A DNA stretch of 12,092 nt, from assembly GCA_964422155.1 (NCBI GenBank), contig CAYQZZ010000060.1, forward strand, positions 1-12,092, given 5' to 3'. The stretch's first letter is position 1. The number at the start of each line of letters is the position of its first letter. Origin of the DNA: JBGPRB01 sp964422155 (GTDB taxonomy: Bacteria; Chloroflexota; Dehalococcoidia; Dehalococcoidales; RBG-16-60-22). Positions 1 to 6,694 of the stretch are shown here, in pieces. The notes beneath the pieces are model-generated. The model saw only the letters and a program-made list of their open reading frames with translations. It searched no databases and was not told the origin of the DNA. The translations under genes were made by a program, and so were the position numbers.

Positions 1-233
1 AAGCACTGGCAGGAAGAAAGTTCGGATTAAGTTGTTTTCCCAGAGATACCCAGCATGCCGAAGACAGCGTATGTTTTGACACGAAAAACGATTACCAAAA
101 CACAGTGAGAGCATTAAGTCTGATTAACAAAGCTCATTAACCTGAGATACCGGGCTCTCAGTTAAGAGATATATTAACCAATGCAGTGGATAACACAAAA
201 AAGGCTATTGAACAAAACGGAGAAGTAATATGA
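1..233 (+). pseudogene. 3' end of an unidentified gene with an in-frame stop
   Basis: The frame starting at base 3 reads a protein-like tail (ALAGRKFGLSCFPRDTQHAE...) of 45 codons up to TAA at 138-140. The same frame then stays open for 30 more codons (PEIPGSQLRDILTNAVDNTK...) to a TGA at 231-233. That TGA overlaps the ATG at 230 of the next gene (ATGA), which is the usual arrangement of two coupled genes. This suggests 233 is the original end and 138-140 is a nonsense mutation, for example AAA to TAA. The 5' part lies outside the window. I do not recognise the family. The alternative is a gene that truly ends at 140, followed by a chance open frame. Its neighbour is also decayed, which favours a pseudogene. 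Confidence 0.45.
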
Positions 234-528
234 AAATACTTCTTGTCTATCCTCTAACTTCGTTCCCAAGATGAAATACGAAACGCTCGTGACCGGCTAT
301 AAAAATGTTCTGGATACAATCTACTCACCACGCTATTATTATGAGCGGGTCGTTACCTTTCTGAAGGAATACAGACCTCGAAAGACAGCCGGGATATCAC
401 AGTTGCGGTTCTCTCATATCACTGGTTTTATTAAATCCCTTTGGTTCTTAGGTATCACGAATAAAGGGAGAAGGTATTTCTGGAAGCTCCTGATTTCGAC
501 TCTCCTGACGCATCCGCGTCACTTCCCC
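230..528 (+). pseudogene. Remnant of a B12-binding radical SAM protein (DUF4070 type), internally deleted and truncated
   Basis: ATG at 230 opens a typical N-terminus of a B12-binding radical SAM protein, MKILLVYP (230-253), which hits a TGA at 272. A different frame, from about 256, reads NFVPKMKYETLVTGYKNVL and onward through YSPRYYYERVVTFLKEYRP to SLWFLGITNKGRRYFWKLL. This resembles the C-terminal DUF4070 region of the same family (HpnR-like and related enzymes). The B12-binding domain, the radical SAM CxxxCxxC region and most of the middle are missing, and the two ends are out of frame. Family members are roughly 500 residues, so over 300 codons seem lost. Homology stops near HPRHFP (about 528), where a pyrimidine-rich hairpin repeat begins. 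The family assignment is from memory of family motifs. The gene is almost certainly non-functional. Confidence 0.7.
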
Positions 529-595
529 TTCCCTCCCCCTTCACTTCCTAAGGGAAGGGGGTAGGTCCTTCAGCCGAAGGACAGGGGGATAGGTT
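527..595. repeat. Two-hairpin GC-rich intergenic repeat truncating the radical SAM remnant
   Basis: Two perfect inverted repeats lie side by side. CCCCCTTC (535-542) pairs with GAAGGGGG (554-561). GTCCTTC (565-571) pairs with GAAGGAC (576-582) around the loop AGCC. The element begins where similarity of the upstream remnant to its family ends, so it looks like an inserted MITE-like or REP-like element. It lies downstream of cobU on the other strand and could also act as a 3' hairpin for that operon, but no run of T follows on either strand, so it is not a canonical intrinsic terminator. Bases 596-647 show no gene. Confidence 0.6.
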
Positions 596-647
596 GTTGA
601 GCAATTTTTTATGGGGTCTCTGATTTCATCGATGTTACACACTTATA

Positions 648-1202
648 TCAGATAATTCCGTTAAGTTTTTTAACGACTACCGGTATTCCGGCCACCATTA
701 AATAGACCTCGTCGGCGTGCTCTGCCAGCATCTGGTTGGCTTTGCTGAGCAAATCACGGTAGAGTCGGCTGACTCTATCGGCCGGTATTATGCCCAGGCC
801 GACCTCATTGGTGACGATGATGAAATGGGCATCGGAATGGTTAATGCTGTCGAGCAGTTCTTTAATTTCAGCCGTAACCGCTTTATCCAGCAGCGAGGCA
901 TCCGCCTTTTCGTCATACTGCTGAAAGACGTTGTTGATGAGCAGGGTAATGCAGTCGATAATTACCGTCTGGGCCTGGCCGATATTGCGGGTAATCTGGC
1001 TGCCGATATGGGTCGTTACCTCGAGGGTTACCCACGCCGGAGGTCTTCCCTTACGGTGCGCCGCGATACGCTGCTTCATCTCTTCGTCGCCAGCCTCGGC
1101 TGTAGCTACGAAAAGAACGGGGCCGCCCGATTTACGGGCAAGTTCCTGCGCCAGCCGACTCTTCCCGCTGCGAGCGCCCCCGGTAATGAGAGTAATTTTC
1201 AA
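648..1202 (-). CDS. cobU: Adenosylcobinamide kinase / adenosylcobinamide-phosphate guanylyltransferase
   Basis: CobU phosphorylates adenosylcobinamide and then transfers GMP to give AdoCbi-GDP, the activated substrate of CobS, in the cytoplasm. The 184-residue length is typical. The N-terminus carries the P-loop GGARSGKS (residues 8-15). His49 in RIAAHRKGRPPAW matches the histidine that carries the GMP intermediate in the family. DCITLLINN and VTNEVGLGIIP are further CobU signatures. The ATG overlaps the cobQ stop by 4 bases, so the two are probably translationally coupled. It is the last gene of the operon. If this organism imports cobinamide, the kinase activity matters; after CbiB action, only the guanylyltransferase step is needed. 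Confidence 0.95.
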   Translation of the reverse strand: MKITLITGGARSGKSRLAQELARKSGGPVLFVATAEAGDEEMKQRIAAHRKGRPPAWVTLEVTTHIGSQITRNIGQAQTVIIDCITLLINNVFQQYDEKADASLLDKAVTAEIKELLDSINHSDAHFIIVTNEVGLGIIPADRVSRLYRDLLSKANQMLAEHADEVYLMVAGIPVVVKKLNGII

Positions 1203-2716
1203 ACGCTCTCCTCCATTATCCGGTATATTTGAGTTATATCCAGGCTCCGGCGTACCAGCTCCGCCAGCTTATCATATTGCTGCTCTTTTATATTGATGGA
1301 GCTGTCTTTACTTTCCTCCAGCTCCCAGTAGCGCCGCAGGTTGTTTAAAAAGACCTGCCGGAAGCCGTCATTATAGAAAAGCCCGTGCATATAAGTTCCC
1401 AGTATCGTGCCCTGGGGATTCAATACGCCATCGGGATAATCGGCCGGGCCCTGCGGTGTCTCGGTGATTTGAAAAGCGCTTGATTTCTCCTCGCTTCGGG
1501 TCTGCCCCATGTGAATTTCATAGCCGGTCAGTGCCTGTCCTTGTGTCCCGGCCAGCAGCCCGAGGTCGGAAAGCGACCGCGCCCTGACCTGCCGTGTGGA
1601 CTTTTCCGGGACGAACTCCGTCACCACGTTGAGCAGTCCCAGTCCGGTTACCTCTGTCTCTTTTGATTCCACTCTCTGCGGGTCGAGTATTTTTTGCCCC
1701 AGCATCTGGTAGCCGCCGCATATACCCACTACCGGTGTGCCGGCTTTGGCTCTGGTGAGAATGGTGGTCGCCAGGCCTGAACGCCGTAAATAATTGAGGT
1801 CGGCAATCGTGCTCTTGGTGCCAGGCAGGATAATGAGGTGGGGATTGCTGAGCTCGAAACGCTGGGTAATATAGTGCACCATGCAGCCTTCCTCTTCCAG
1901 CGGGTCGAAATCATCGTAGTTGGAGATGTGGGGCAGTCGGATGACAGCGATATCCAGGTCGCCTTTAGCCTGGCTTTCCTCCCTTTCATCGAGATAGACC
2001 GAGTCCTCCTGGGCGATGCGAATATCCCGGAAATAAGGCACCACGCCCAGCATCGGCTTACCGGTACGTTTCTCCAGGAACTCAATAGCTGACTTCAGGA
2101 GAGTTACATCACCGCGGAACTTGTTGATAATCAGGCCTTTGACGTACCGCCGTTCGTCCTCGTCCAGCAGTTCCAGCGTGCCGACGAGTGAAGCGAAGAC
2201 GCCGCCTTTATCGATATCGCCTACCAGAAGCACAGGTGTGCCGGACATTCTGGCAATCCGCATGTTGACTATCTCTTTATCCTTGAGGTTTATCTCCGCC
2301 GGACTGCCCGCTCCCTCGATGACGACGATGTCATAAGCCGCGCGGAGGTGTTCTAATGATTCTGAAACTGTCTTTAGTAGAGAAGGGGTGTATTTATAGT
2401 AATTCCGGGCGGATATCGTCCTGGTCATCTTGCCCAGCACGATAACCTGGCAGCCGGTGTCCGTCGTCGGCTTGAGGAGCACCGGGTTCATATCAACCGT
2501 GGGCGCGATGCCGGCGGCCTCCGCCTGTACCACCTGCGCCCTTCCGATTTCCCCGCCCTCCGCCGTGACGAAGGAGTTGAGCGCCATGTTCTGCGCCTTG
2601 AACGGCGCCACGCGATAGCCGTCCTGACGGAAAATGCGGCAGAGCGCCGCCACCATGATGCTTTTCCCCACCGAGGAAGCCGTCCCCTGTATCATTATGG
2701 TCTTAGCTTTATTCAT
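1199..2716 (-). CDS. cobQ: Cobyric acid synthase (glutamine-hydrolysing)
   Basis: CobQ (CbiP) uses glutamine and ATP to amidate side chains b, d, e and g of adenosylcobyrinic acid a,c-diamide, giving adenosylcobyric acid. The 505-residue length is normal. The N-terminal synthetase domain starts with the P-loop-like GTASSVGKS (residues 11-19) and FKAQNMALNS, followed by VIEGAGSPAEINL and DIDKGGVFAS. The C-terminal triad-type glutaminase domain has the nucleophile Cys333 in GICGGYQMLG, YEIHMGQT, and the catalytic-type His444 in GTYMHGLF. The ATG start is preceded by AAGG at a spacing of about 9 and lies 14 bases after cobS. Its partner amidase CbiA/CobB is not in the window. CobQ in a salvage-type operon suggests the cell also handles less-amidated precursors. 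Confidence 0.96.
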   Translation of the reverse strand: MNKAKTIMIQGTASSVGKSIMVAALCRIFRQDGYRVAPFKAQNMALNSFVTAEGGEIGRAQVVQAEAAGIAPTVDMNPVLLKPTTDTGCQVIVLGKMTRTISARNYYKYTPSLLKTVSESLEHLRAAYDIVVIEGAGSPAEINLKDKEIVNMRIARMSGTPVLLVGDIDKGGVFASLVGTLELLDEDERRYVKGLIINKFRGDVTLLKSAIEFLEKRTGKPMLGVVPYFRDIRIAQEDSVYLDEREESQAKGDLDIAVIRLPHISNYDDFDPLEEEGCMVHYITQRFELSNPHLIILPGTKSTIADLNYLRRSGLATTILTRAKAGTPVVGICGGYQMLGQKILDPQRVESKETEVTGLGLLNVVTEFVPEKSTRQVRARSLSDLGLLAGTQGQALTGYEIHMGQTRSEEKSSAFQITETPQGPADYPDGVLNPQGTILGTYMHGLFYNDGFRQVFLNNLRRYWELEESKDSSINIKEQQYDKLAELVRRSLDITQIYRIMEESV

Positions 2717-2730
2717 GATAATAAGCCTTA

Positions 2731-3489
2731 TTAAATCGGGCCCACGTAGTTAGAAATAACGATGGCAAATACCAGCGTCATTACCTCCGCTACCTCGTTG
2801 ATGGCGCCGTAGGTATCGCCGGTAAGCCCGGCGAATTTATACTTTAAGTAGAAAGCGAATACTGAGGTAATAATCCAGATACCGAAAATTAAAAGAAATC
2901 CTGTTATGGAGAATAGGGGATAGAGGGCGGCAGCTATAGCTAAAGTGAATGTTGTGGCAACTGTAAACTCGGGCCAGCGGGTGGCCTTCTTGAAAGCTGT
3001 CCCCAGCCCCGAGGGGCGGGCGTAGCGGAAAACGAAAATGGCGTAGACCATAGCCCAGCGACTGACTAAAGGCATAAAAAGCAGTACGGCTGTCATAAAG
3101 ACCGGCGGGATGTTGTTCAGGGCTACGTACTTGACAAGCAGTAATAGCACGATGCCTACCACCCCGAAAGCCCCGGTCCGGCTGTCGTGCATCACCCGCC
3201 ATCTTTCTTCGACGGGTTTGTGTCCGGCGATGCCGTCGCAGGTATCCGCAAAGCCGTCCAGGTGCAGACCCCCGGTTATTATTACCAGGGCTACTATGAG
3301 CAAAGCATTGACTAACGATGCCGGTAGGATGAAACTCAGCAGCCAGTTCAGGACAATCAGAATACCGCCGATAATCAGGCCAACTAACGGAAAGTAGGCC
3401 GTGGCGCGGCCCAGCTGCTCCGGGCTGAGCTCGCGTTTCAAAGGTACCGGTATGCTCGTTAAAAACTGCAGAGCGGCTAAGAAACTCAA
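2731..3489 (-). CDS. cobS: Adenosylcobinamide-GDP ribazoletransferase (cobalamin synthase)
   Basis: CobS is an integral membrane enzyme that joins AdoCbi-GDP with alpha-ribazole (or its phosphate) to form cobalamin (phosphate). Diagnostic motifs are ALQFLTSIPVP near the N-terminus, GGLHLDGFADTCDGIAG (metal-binding acidic motif) and HDSRTGAFGVVG. Long hydrophobic stretches fill the rest, consistent with several membrane helices. The frame is open to a TTG at 3525, but a strong AAGGAGG (3502-3508) lies inside that extension. The family normally starts only a few residues before ALQFLT. I therefore prefer the TTG at 3489 (MSFLAALQFL), giving about 252 residues. The 12-base SD spacing is long, so the start is uncertain. 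The gene is followed at 14 bases by cobQ and preceded by a repeat-filled gap. Confidence 0.93.
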   Translation of the reverse strand: MSFLAALQFLTSIPVPLKRELSPEQLGRATAYFPLVGLIIGGILIVLNWLLSFILPASLVNALLIVALVIITGGLHLDGFADTCDGIAGHKPVEERWRVMHDSRTGAFGVVGIVLLLLVKYVALNNIPPVFMTAVLLFMPLVSRWAMVYAIFVFRYARPSGLGTAFKKATRWPEFTVATTFTLAIAAALYPLFSITGFLLIFGIWIITSVFAFYLKYKFAGLTGDTYGAINEVAEVMTLVFAIVISNYVGPI

Positions 3490-3533
3490 TGTATTGCCTA
3501 GCCTCCTTCCGAAGGTGTTTAACAACCGCTCTG

Positions 3534-3614
3534 GTTCGACAGGCTCACCATGAGCGGTACGGATAATTCACCCTTCGACATGCTCAGAGCTTGCCCCGTA
3601 CTTGATACGGGGGT
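3534..3614. repeat. Dispersed TTCGACA-type repeats and a CTTGA-loop hairpin between cobT and cobS
   Basis: The gap holds two diverged copies of a motif of the form TTCGACA-GCTCA (near 3535-3558 and 3573-3590); the first continues into CCATGAGCGGT. It then holds the perfect hairpin CCCCGTA / TACGGGG (3594-3600 and 3606-3612) with loop CTTGA. This class of short palindromic repeat is common between genes in many bacterial genomes. It lies inside the operon, so it is probably transcribed and forms RNA hairpins between cobT and cobS. No T-run follows the hairpin on the minus strand, so it should not act as an intrinsic terminator. Confidence 0.6.
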
Positions 3615-3644
3615 GAGCGGGAGAATAAGTGGTTTTCTTCATTG

Positions 3645-4706
3645 TTAAATGCCCTCTCCTTCCGAAACGCCGGCTTCGGCAAAGGTTGCCATCTCGTTGA
3701 GTGTCCTGACGGCGGCTTCGACGATGAATATGCCCAGCGCCGCGCCGGTGCCTTCGCCGAGACGCATATCGAGATTCAGTAGGGGTTTTAGCCCCATATG
3801 TTTAAGCATGGCAGCGTGTCCGGCTTCCGCCGAGACATGGGCGGCGATGATGTAGTCTTTAAGCTGCGGCGCCAGCGCCATGGCAATCAGGGCCGCCGCC
3901 CCGGAAATAAAGCCATCAATAACGATCGGTATACGCCGGGCGGCGGCTCCCAGCATAACCCCCGCCAGCCCCCCGATTTCAAAGCCGCCCACTTTAGCCA
4001 GGACATCCAGGGGTTGGGAAGGGTCGGGCTTATTGACTAAAAGGGCGCGCTTGATGACGTCTATCTTGTGGGCAAGCTGTTCATCGTTTAGTCCGGTGCC
4101 GCGGCCGGTGACTTCTTCGACAGGCTTTCCGGTCATGGCTGCGAAGATGGCGCTGCTGGCGGTGGTATTCCCGATGCCCATGTCTCCCGTGCCCACGATG
4201 TCCAGCCCTTTATCCGCCTCGCCGCTGACGATGTCAATACCCGCCTCAACGGCTTTTATCGCCTGTTCTTTCGTCATGGCCGGGCCCAGGCACATATTCT
4301 TCGTACCATAGCCGATTTTCCTTACGATAAGCTGCGGGTCAGGTTTGAGGTCGCTGGCTACTCCCATGTCCACGAATACTATTCTGGCTCCCGCCTGGCG
4401 CGCCAGCACGTTGATGCCGGCCCCGCCCCGCAGGAAATTCTCCACCATCTGGGCGGTGACCTCCCGCGGCCAGTTACCCACCTTTTCGTCGACGACGCCG
4501 TGGTCGCCGGCCATGGTAATCATGGCTTTGTTCTCGATACCTGGCCTGGCTTTCCCCTTTATACCGGCTATCTGGATTGACAGTTCCTCCAGCCTTCCCA
4601 GGCTGCCTGCCGGCTTGGTCAGTTTATCCTGGCGGTCGCGTGCTTCGGCCATGGCCGCTTTATCGAGAGGTTTAATGGAATTGATAGTCTGGTTAAGAGA
4701 CTTCAT
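3645..4706 (-). CDS. cobT: Nicotinate-nucleotide--dimethylbenzimidazole phosphoribosyltransferase
   Basis: CobT activates the lower-ligand base (5,6-dimethylbenzimidazole or another benzimidazole) by transferring ribose phosphate from nicotinate mononucleotide, giving alpha-ribazole phosphate for CobS. The 353-residue length is standard. Motifs in order are DKLTKPAGSLGRLEEL (28-43), TMAGDHGVVDE (64-74), NFLRGGAGINVLARQ (90-104), VGTGDMGIGNTT (171-182), and RLGEGTGAALG, where Glu318 matches the catalytic glutamate (Glu317 in the Salmonella enzyme). An excellent ribosome binding site, AAGGAG, sits about 5 bases before the ATG. No base-synthesis gene (bluB or bzaA-F) is visible, so the base probably comes from elsewhere in the genome or from partner organisms. 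A tandem 7-bp repeat lies just upstream. Confidence 0.97.
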   Translation of the reverse strand: MKSLNQTINSIKPLDKAAMAEARDRQDKLTKPAGSLGRLEELSIQIAGIKGKARPGIENKAMITMAGDHGVVDEKVGNWPREVTAQMVENFLRGGAGINVLARQAGARIVFVDMGVASDLKPDPQLIVRKIGYGTKNMCLGPAMTKEQAIKAVEAGIDIVSGEADKGLDIVGTGDMGIGNTTASSAIFAAMTGKPVEEVTGRGTGLNDEQLAHKIDVIKRALLVNKPDPSQPLDVLAKVGGFEIGGLAGVMLGAAARRIPIVIDGFISGAAALIAMALAPQLKDYIIAAHVSAEAGHAAMLKHMGLKPLLNLDMRLGEGTGAALGIFIVEAAVRTLNEMATFAEAGVSEGEGI

Positions 4707-4733
4707 TCTTTCTCCTTGCTGATTTTTTTAGTT

Positions 4734-4798
4734 GTCAGTAGTCAGTTATTAAACTGAAAACTGAAAACTGTACACTGTTAACTGTTAACTGATAACTT
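4734..4798. repeat. Degenerate 7-bp tandem repeat (AACTGNN) between the Fe-S gene and cobT
   Basis: From 4752 the sequence is a heptamer array: AACTGAA, AACTGAA, AACTGTA, CACTGTT, AACTGTT, AACTGAT, AACTT. Just before it are two copies of the opposite orientation, GTCAGTA and GTCAGTT (4734-4747), so the whole can fold back (CAGTT-ATTA-AACTG at 4743-4756). It fills nearly the whole gap between the stop of the Fe-S gene and the cobT ribosome binding site. Similar CAGTTAACAGT-type repeats occur as dispersed elements in several bacterial groups. No protein-coding role is seen. Confidence 0.7.
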
Positions 4799-4799
4799 A

Positions 4800-5519
4800 T
4801 CATTCATATCTCGGTGATGCCACCGGGCACTGCCGCATACATTCTGAACAGCCGCCGGCGGCATCGATATAAGTCCGGCAGGCGAACTTGTTGATGACAT
4901 ACGGCTCATCGTTCTTCGGCCAGTCCAGGGCGTGCGCCGGACACTTGGCGATACAGACGTTGCAGTACCGGCAGGTTTTGAGGGATTTGTCGGCGGTGGA
5001 TTTCAGGGACGCCTCGGTGAGACATACCGTAAGATTGACTCTCGGTCCGAATTCCTGCGTTACCAGCAGACTACTCATGCCGATACGGCCTAAGCCGGCG
5101 GCCTCGGCGGCATGTTTATAGGAAATAATCGCCTCGAGGAACCTGCCATCGACGGCAGGCCCTTGAGCCGGCAAAGGCAGCGCCTTCCGTCCGGACTTCC
5201 TGGAAGCCTGGGCGATTTTATAGACAGCCCCGGTTAACCGCCCGCGCAGATAATCAACGTGCCGATTATACAGGTCATTCAGATTTGCCGTGCCCATTAA
5301 CCTCTCCGGCGAGGTTAGGTCGAGAAACTCCGGGTAGACCTCCATACCCACAACAACGATGGAGCGCGCCGAAGGCAACAGCTTTAATGCCGATTCTTCG
5401 AGTTTAGTTCCCTTTAAATCCTTCAGCCGGGCGACTCCCACCATGTCGACGTCCAGATTCGATAAAATGTCCTGCACTCCGGTGCTTGCCTTGGCTATAC
5501 CCTGCTTTTTAGCGGCCAT
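4800..5519 (-). CDS. QueG-like double 4Fe-4S protein, candidate corrinoid-linked reductase
   Basis: This small Fe-S protein resembles the first two thirds of epoxyqueuosine reductase QueG, which belongs to a B12-binding fold shared with reductive dehalogenases. Numbered from the TTG at 5525 (subtract 2 for the preferred ATG), LLPSARSIVVVGMEVYP (49-65) matches the QueG region containing ARS. AGLGRIGMSSLLVTQEFGPR (143-162) matches the GLGxxGKNxLL motif, but with Met in place of Lys. Two 4Fe-4S motifs follow: Cys185/188/191/195 and Cys216/226/229/233. QueG has about 380 residues and a C-terminal helical-repeat region, which is absent here. The ATG at 5519 has AGGGAG at spacing 9; the TTG at 5525 has poorer spacing. 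Its place between cobD and cobT suggests corrinoid redox chemistry rather than tRNA modification. That role is inferred. A ferredoxin-like electron carrier is the alternative. Confidence 0.85.
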   Translation of the reverse strand: MAAKKQGIAKASTGVQDILSNLDVDMVGVARLKDLKGTKLEESALKLLPSARSIVVVGMEVYPEFLDLTSPERLMGTANLNDLYNRHVDYLRGRLTGAVYKIAQASRKSGRKALPLPAQGPAVDGRFLEAIISYKHAAEAAGLGRIGMSSLLVTQEFGPRVNLTVCLTEASLKSTADKSLKTCRYCNVCIAKCPAHALDWPKNDEPYVINKFACRTYIDAAGGCSECMRQCPVASPRYE

Positions 5520-5566
5520 GTTCAAATTCTCCCTTCGCTGTGCGCTTTTTACTCCTATTATATACG

Positions 5567-6694
5567 TTACTTGCCCCGGGCTGAAACAATATCCTCTCCC
5601 GAGCGGAATATTTTAGTAATAGCCGCTATCAATTTTTGACACTCGGACATGGTGCGGGGGGCGATACGGATGTATTCTTTGAGACCGAAAGAAGTACAGT
5701 CGCGTACCAGAATGCCTTGTCGAAGGAGTGAGTGGCGGCATTCAAGGGCATTGCCTACTTTTACAAGAAAGTAGTTGGCGTCCGAAGGCAGCACCTTGAA
5801 GCCCAGGCGGTTTAGTTCCCCGGTCAGGAACCGTTTGGCTTCCCGTACCTGCTGGAGACTCTGCCTGAGGTACTCTTCTTTTTCCAGGACATCGACGCCC
5901 ACCTTCTGGGCGATAGCGTTGACATTCCATGGCGGCAGGACGGGCCGGAGGCTGTCGATAATCTCCCGGGGGGCAACCGCATAGCCGAGGCGGAGTCCGG
6001 GCAGGCCGTAATCCTTGGTCATGGAACGCAGGACGACCACGTTGCCCTGCTCTATGAGGTCGAACGGGTCCCAGCGTTTCTCGACAAAGGTAACATACGC
6101 TTCGTCAAGGATGAGCAGGCTGTCCTCCATTGCCTCCAGTACTGTCTCGATTTCGCGGCGTGAAAGGTATAAACCCGTGGGATTATTGGGATTGCAGATA
6201 AAGACACCGCGGGGGTGCCGCTTCCTGATGATGTCGACGACCTCCTCTATCCTGGGTGCAAAATTATCGCTTTCTCTGGCGCGGTGTTTTAGCGGCCGGG
6301 CTCCGGTCAACTGGCAGGCGACTTCGTACTCGCCATAGGTGGGTTCGAGGAGGAGGACGTAGTCTCCCTGCCGGAAGTAGGCAAAAGCGATGAGTCGTAT
6401 CAGCTCGGTGGTGCCGCTGCCCACCAGGATATTTTCTGGAGCTAAACCCAGCCTCCCCGATAGCCGCTGTCTCAGTTCGGTAGACTGGGAATCGGGGTAT
6501 TGCTCGATAGATGCCGCCCCCATTTTCTCTTTTGTTCCCGGCGGCGGCATGAACGGATTGGTGGAAACACTGAAGTCGAGAATATTGTTCGGGTCTACCC
6601 CGATAGCCTTCAGCTCGGTATCCTTCAGCTGAAGGATGCCGCCGTGCGCGCAGGTTTTGAGTCTGGCTATCCCCCGTTTAGGCCGTAACGACAA
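5567..6694 (-). CDS. cobD: Threonine-phosphate decarboxylase (PLP-dependent, CobD/CobC type)
   Basis: CobD decarboxylates L-threonine O-3-phosphate to (R)-1-amino-2-propanol O-2-phosphate, the linker that CbiB attaches to cobyric acid. It has the class I aminotransferase fold. The 375-residue protein shows HGGILQL near the N-terminus (family HGG), DFSVSTNPFMPP (40-51), GSGTTELIRL (92-101), NPNNPTG (168-174), DEAY (197-200), the PLP lysine Lys227 in SMTKDYGLPGLRLGY, and a C-terminal YIRIAPR. It begins with TTG inside cbiB (17-base overlap), with AGGGGG about 9 bases upstream. I see no nearby in-frame ATG that keeps the HGG motif, so the TTG start is supported. Histidinol-phosphate aminotransferase is the close relative to exclude; the operon context settles on CobD. 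Confidence 0.93.
   Translation of the reverse strand: MSLRPKRGIARLKTCAHGGILQLKDTELKAIGVDPNNILDFSVSTNPFMPPPGTKEKMGAASIEQYPDSQSTELRQRLSGRLGLAPENILVGSGTTELIRLIAFAYFRQGDYVLLLEPTYGEYEVACQLTGARPLKHRARESDNFAPRIEEVVDIIRKRHPRGVFICNPNNPTGLYLSRREIETVLEAMEDSLLILDEAYVTFVEKRWDPFDLIEQGNVVVLRSMTKDYGLPGLRLGYAVAPREIIDSLRPVLPPWNVNAIAQKVGVDVLEKEEYLRQSLQQVREAKRFLTGELNRLGFKVLPSDANYFLVKVGNALECRHSLLRQGILVRDCTSFGLKEYIRIAPRTMSECQKLIAAITKIFRSGEDIVSARGK

Noticed and set aside
565..582. Hairpin GTCCTTC-AGCC-GAAGGAC as an intrinsic terminator for the B12 operon
   Set aside because: No T-run follows on either strand, and it is part of a repeat; a terminator role cannot be supported from sequence.
717..1232. 171-codon open frame on the plus strand opposite cobU
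   Set aside because: It is the shadow of cobU, which has clear motifs; no ribosome binding site or recognisable domain.
3490..3525. 12-residue N-terminal extension of cobS from the TTG at 3525
   Set aside because: It contains the AAGGAGG itself and goes beyond the usual family start; the TTG at 3489 is preferred, though not proven.
4734..4798. CRISPR-like array before cobT
   Set aside because: The units are 7 bp with no spacers; this is a simple tandem repeat.
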